Assembly: GCA_031278545.1 (NCBI GenBank)
Contig: JAITKF010000106.1
Coordinates: 1-38,111 of the forward strand
Source of the DNA: Prevotellaceae bacterium
GTDB taxonomy: Bacteria > Bacteroidota > Bacteroidia > Bacteroidales > UBA932
Direction of reading: 5' to 3'
DNA length: 38,111 bases
The notes under the pieces are model-generated. The model worked only from the letters and a program-made list of their open reading frames with translations, made no database searches and was not told the origin of the DNA. The first letter of the stretch is position 1; every line of letters begins with the position of its first letter. Shown here one piece after another: positions 33,360 to 38,111 of this stretch. The position numbers and the translations under genes are program-made.

Positions 33360-35194
33360 AAGTACTCTTCCGACTCTTTACGTATGCCCCCCCGCTGGCG
33401 CCCGTAACGATACGCTACTTGGCGCTCGTGCTGTTCGGCGTCGTATTCAGCATCCTCAATTTCTCGTTGCTGCTGCCTGTGCTCGATTTGCTGTTTAATA
33501 CCGGCGGCGTTGACGCCGCGTCAACCGTGCAACCCACTTTTTCGTTCAGCGTAGACTATGCTAAAGATGCTTTCTATTACTACTGCCACCAATTGCAGCA
33601 GGAGCACGGGCCGATGGGCGCATTGCGGTTTACCTGCATCGTAATACTGGTGTCGGTAACACTGGCTAACGTGTTCAAATACGCGGCGCAGCGGACGATT
33701 ACACGAATGCAGAGCCTGCTGATTCGCAACCTGCGGCAGGCGATGTTCGAGAAATTAATGGCGCTACACGTCGGTTTTTTTCGGACGACGAAGAAAGGAC
33801 ATCTGCTGTCGGTGTCGACGAACGATATTAACGAAATACAAAGCGTGGCCGGTAGTGCGCTGCAGGTGCTGTTCCGCGAACCGTTATTTATTATTGCTTA
33901 TGCAGCGGTACTCTTCTACCAGTCGCCGCAGCTGACGTTCTTTACGCTGCTGGTACTGCCGATAGCCGGACTACTCATCGCAGGCATCACCAACCTGCTG
34001 CGGCGGAACGCCAAGCAGTCGCAAACACTGCTGAGCCATCTGCTCGGTTTGATGGAAGAAGCCGTATCGGGCATCCGAATTATTAAAATATTCAGCGCCG
34101 AGCATTTTATTAACCGGAAATTCGACGAATTCAACAACGCCCAACGATTAGTGTTTAAACGAATGTGGAATCGTATCGACATCGCCTCCCCGCTGTCAGA
34201 GGTGTTGGGCATTGTAGCCGTCGCATTTATCGTGCTCTACGGCGGACATCTTATCTTCAACAGTGCGGCGAGCGCACTGACGGGAAGCGAATTTATCGTC
34301 TATATCGTTATTTTCTCGCAAATCCTGACGCCGGCCAAATCGCTGGCGCAGGCGACAGCTAACTTCCAGCGCGGATTAGCTTCCGCCGAACGGGTATTTA
34401 CGATTCTCGATACGGCGCCGGACATCCGAGAACGTCCCGACGCGATTACGGTGCGGTCGTTTGAACACTCGATAGACCTGCATCAGGTGCAATTTGCCTA
34501 TACAACAGAACCTGTGTTGAAGAACATCACACTGCATATCGCGAAAGGCACGACAGTAGCGCTCGTCGGGCAATCGGGATCGGGGAAGACAACGCTGGTG
34601 AACCTCATCCCCCGCCTGTACGACGTTACCGGCGGCGCGATTACGATCGACGGGGTCGATGTGCGCGACTGCAACCTGCATTCGCTCTATAACCAAATCA
34701 GCATGGTGGCACAGGAGCAAATCTTGTTTAATGACACGGTGTATAATAATATTGTATTCGGCATGACCAACGTAACAGACGCCGATGTAGTGAATGCCGC
34801 AAAGATTGCGAATGCTCATGAGTTTATCATTGCCATGGAAAATGGCTACCAAACCAATATCGGCGACCAGGGCAACAGGCTCTCCGGCGGCCAGCAACAA
34901 CGGATTTCGATAGCCCGCGCCATCCTGAAAAACCCGCCAATACTCATCCTAGATGAAGCCACCTCAGCGCTCGACACCGAAAGCGAACGACTCGTACAAG
35001 ACGCCCTCGCCAAACTGATGCGCAACCGGACATCAATAGTCATTGCGCACCGTCTCTCAACCATCCAACATGCCGATACAATCGTCGTTCTCCACAAAGG
35101 TGAAATCGTCGAACAAGGCACCCACACCGAACTCATCGCCCGACAAGGAATCTATAAACGGCTATGCGAGATGCAGACGTTTGAGAGCAATTGA
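33356..35194 (+). CDS. MsbA-like ABC transporter, fused membrane and ATPase domains
   Basis: 612 residues. The N-terminal membrane domain (about 1-340) has six predicted helices. The ATPase domain has Walker A GQSGSGKTT (405-413), Q-loop MVAQEQ, signature LSGGQ (509-513), Walker B ILILDEAT with D533 and E534, and the H-loop IVIAHRLS. This is the layout of homodimeric lipid exporters such as MsbA, which flip lipid A-core or other lipid-linked glycans across the inner membrane. Overlap with the GT2 gene supports transport of the product made by the two glycosyltransferases. The actual substrate is not determined by the sequence. Confidence 0.88.
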   Translation: MKVLFRLFTYAPPLAPVTIRYLALVLFGVVFSILNFSLLLPVLDLLFNTGGVDAASTVQPTFSFSVDYAKDAFYYYCHQLQQEHGPMGALRFTCIVILVSVTLANVFKYAAQRTITRMQSLLIRNLRQAMFEKLMALHVGFFRTTKKGHLLSVSTNDINEIQSVAGSALQVLFREPLFIIAYAAVLFYQSPQLTFFTLLVLPIAGLLIAGITNLLRRNAKQSQTLLSHLLGLMEEAVSGIRIIKIFSAEHFINRKFDEFNNAQRLVFKRMWNRIDIASPLSEVLGIVAVAFIVLYGGHLIFNSAASALTGSEFIVYIVIFSQILTPAKSLAQATANFQRGLASAERVFTILDTAPDIRERPDAITVRSFEHSIDLHQVQFAYTTEPVLKNITLHIAKGTTVALVGQSGSGKTTLVNLIPRLYDVTGGAITIDGVDVRDCNLHSLYNQISMVAQEQILFNDTVYNNIVFGMTNVTDADVVNAAKIANAHEFIIAMENGYQTNIGDQGNRLSGGQQQRISIARAILKNPPILILDEATSALDTESERLVQDALAKLMRNRTSIVIAHRLSTIQHADTIVVLHKGEIVEQGTHTELIARQGIYKRLCEMQTFESN

Positions 35195-35384
35195 ATATTT
35201 TGTTATTATCTGAAGAGTGATTTATGATTGATATGATTCTTACAGAGGGCTTAGCAATTCTTTTCTATTAGGGCCTTCACCGCAGAGAGCAAGCATCTTT
35301 TTCATTTTCTCTATCTTCTCATAAAATTTTTCACGTCATAGACAGTAACTTAACCAGTATAATTCAAAAAAAACGCAAAAAAGA

Positions 35385-35415
35385 TTTGACAGAATAAAAA
35401 AAGATTGTACCTTTG
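35385..35415 (+). promoter_or_regulatory. Strong promoter ahead of 23S rRNA
   Basis: TTTG (35385-35388), 19-base spacer, TACCTTTG (35408-35415), in an A-rich context: a perfect match to the consensus. The stretch 35195-35384 between the ABC transporter stop and this promoter holds no gene or clear structure that I can see. Confidence 0.85.
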
Positions 35416-35643
35416 CACCCCGTTTCCGAAAAAGGACACGCGGAAAAGAAGTTCATTGACGTATTGAAGAGAGATATAAGAGGTAAGTAAAGGTTGTTTT
35501 CTCAGCGAGTGCTCCCCTCCGGCTTCGGAAGGAAGGACACGCGAAAGAAGACACAAACCAAACAAAAGAGCAGTTTCTGCATTGCGAAATGCGGGAACTT
35601 GAGCGAAAGCAAGACAAACAGAAAAAAACAATTTCGAAGAAGA
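35416..35643 (+). other. rRNA leader with boxA-like sequence and a direct repeat
   Basis: The leader contains GTTCATTGACGTATTG at 35451-35466, resembling the boxA-type antitermination sequence seen in Bacteroidetes rRNA leaders and spacers. AAGGACACGCGGAAAAGAAG near 35432-35451 is repeated as AAGGACACGCGAAAGAAG near 35533-35550. No 16S rRNA or spacer tRNA gene lies between the promoter and the 23S 5' end. Confidence 0.6.

Positions 35644-38111
<2,468 letters not shown>

Overview
The window comes from a member of the Bacteroidetes, most likely order Bacteroidales. Many genes are preceded by the Bacteroidetes-type promoter (TTTG at -33, about 19 bases, TAnnTTTG at -7), and Shine-Dalgarno sequences are usually weak or absent. 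Type IX secretion (T9SS) proteins are present: a cargo protein with a CHU_C-type C-terminal domain, a Plug/DUF5103 protein and a PorG-like DUF6089 protein. The gene order nadK-porG-uppS-bamA-ompH-ompH-murI is the one I associate with Bacteroidales. I cannot name a genus.

Layout. 1-990: decayed surface-protein fragment interrupted by an IS30-family transposase remnant. 1.0-2.6 kb: rpsU, a tyrosine recombinase gene and hpf, a growth/ribosome cluster. 2.7-6.0 kb: large secreted T9SS cargo protein with 240-bp internal repeats. 6.1-9.5 kb: queD and polA. 9.69 kb: tRNA-Val. 9.9-11.6 kb: GNAT and DUF2156 acyltransferase-like pair. 11.7-13.7 kb: orphan OmpR-type response regulator convergent with the T9SS plug gene. 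13.9-18.2 kb: family GH2 beta-galactosidase and an NAD-dependent epimerase. 18.2-19.5 kb: gene-poor tract of truncated genes, an IS30 end and inverted repeats carrying promoter-like boxes. 19.5-26.9 kb, minus strand: envelope-biogenesis operon (nadK, porG, uppS, a heptad-repeat ORF, bamA, two ompH/skp genes, murI). 27.0-28.0 kb: adenosine kinase-like gene. 28.0-28.9 kb: decayed genes. 28.9-35.2 kb: a membrane-anchored protein, DUF4834, two glycosyltransferases and an MsbA-like ABC exporter, probably for surface glycan or lipid assembly. 35.4-38.1 kb: promoter, leader and the first ~85% of a 23S rRNA gene.

The genes share an outer-membrane theme. BamA and the Skp-like chaperones insert outer-membrane proteins, UppS and MurI feed peptidoglycan synthesis, PorG and Plug serve T9SS, and the 4-6 kb protein looks like T9SS cargo. 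The most unusual signals are: a 303-bp ORF of 21-bp repeats fitted exactly between uppS and bamA; two QLNLF clamp-binding-like motifs in a duplicated PolA linker; a 441-bp inverted-repeat element with inward-facing promoter boxes; and a 23S rRNA gene with its own promoter and no upstream 16S.

All calls are from reading the sequence. No database search was run.
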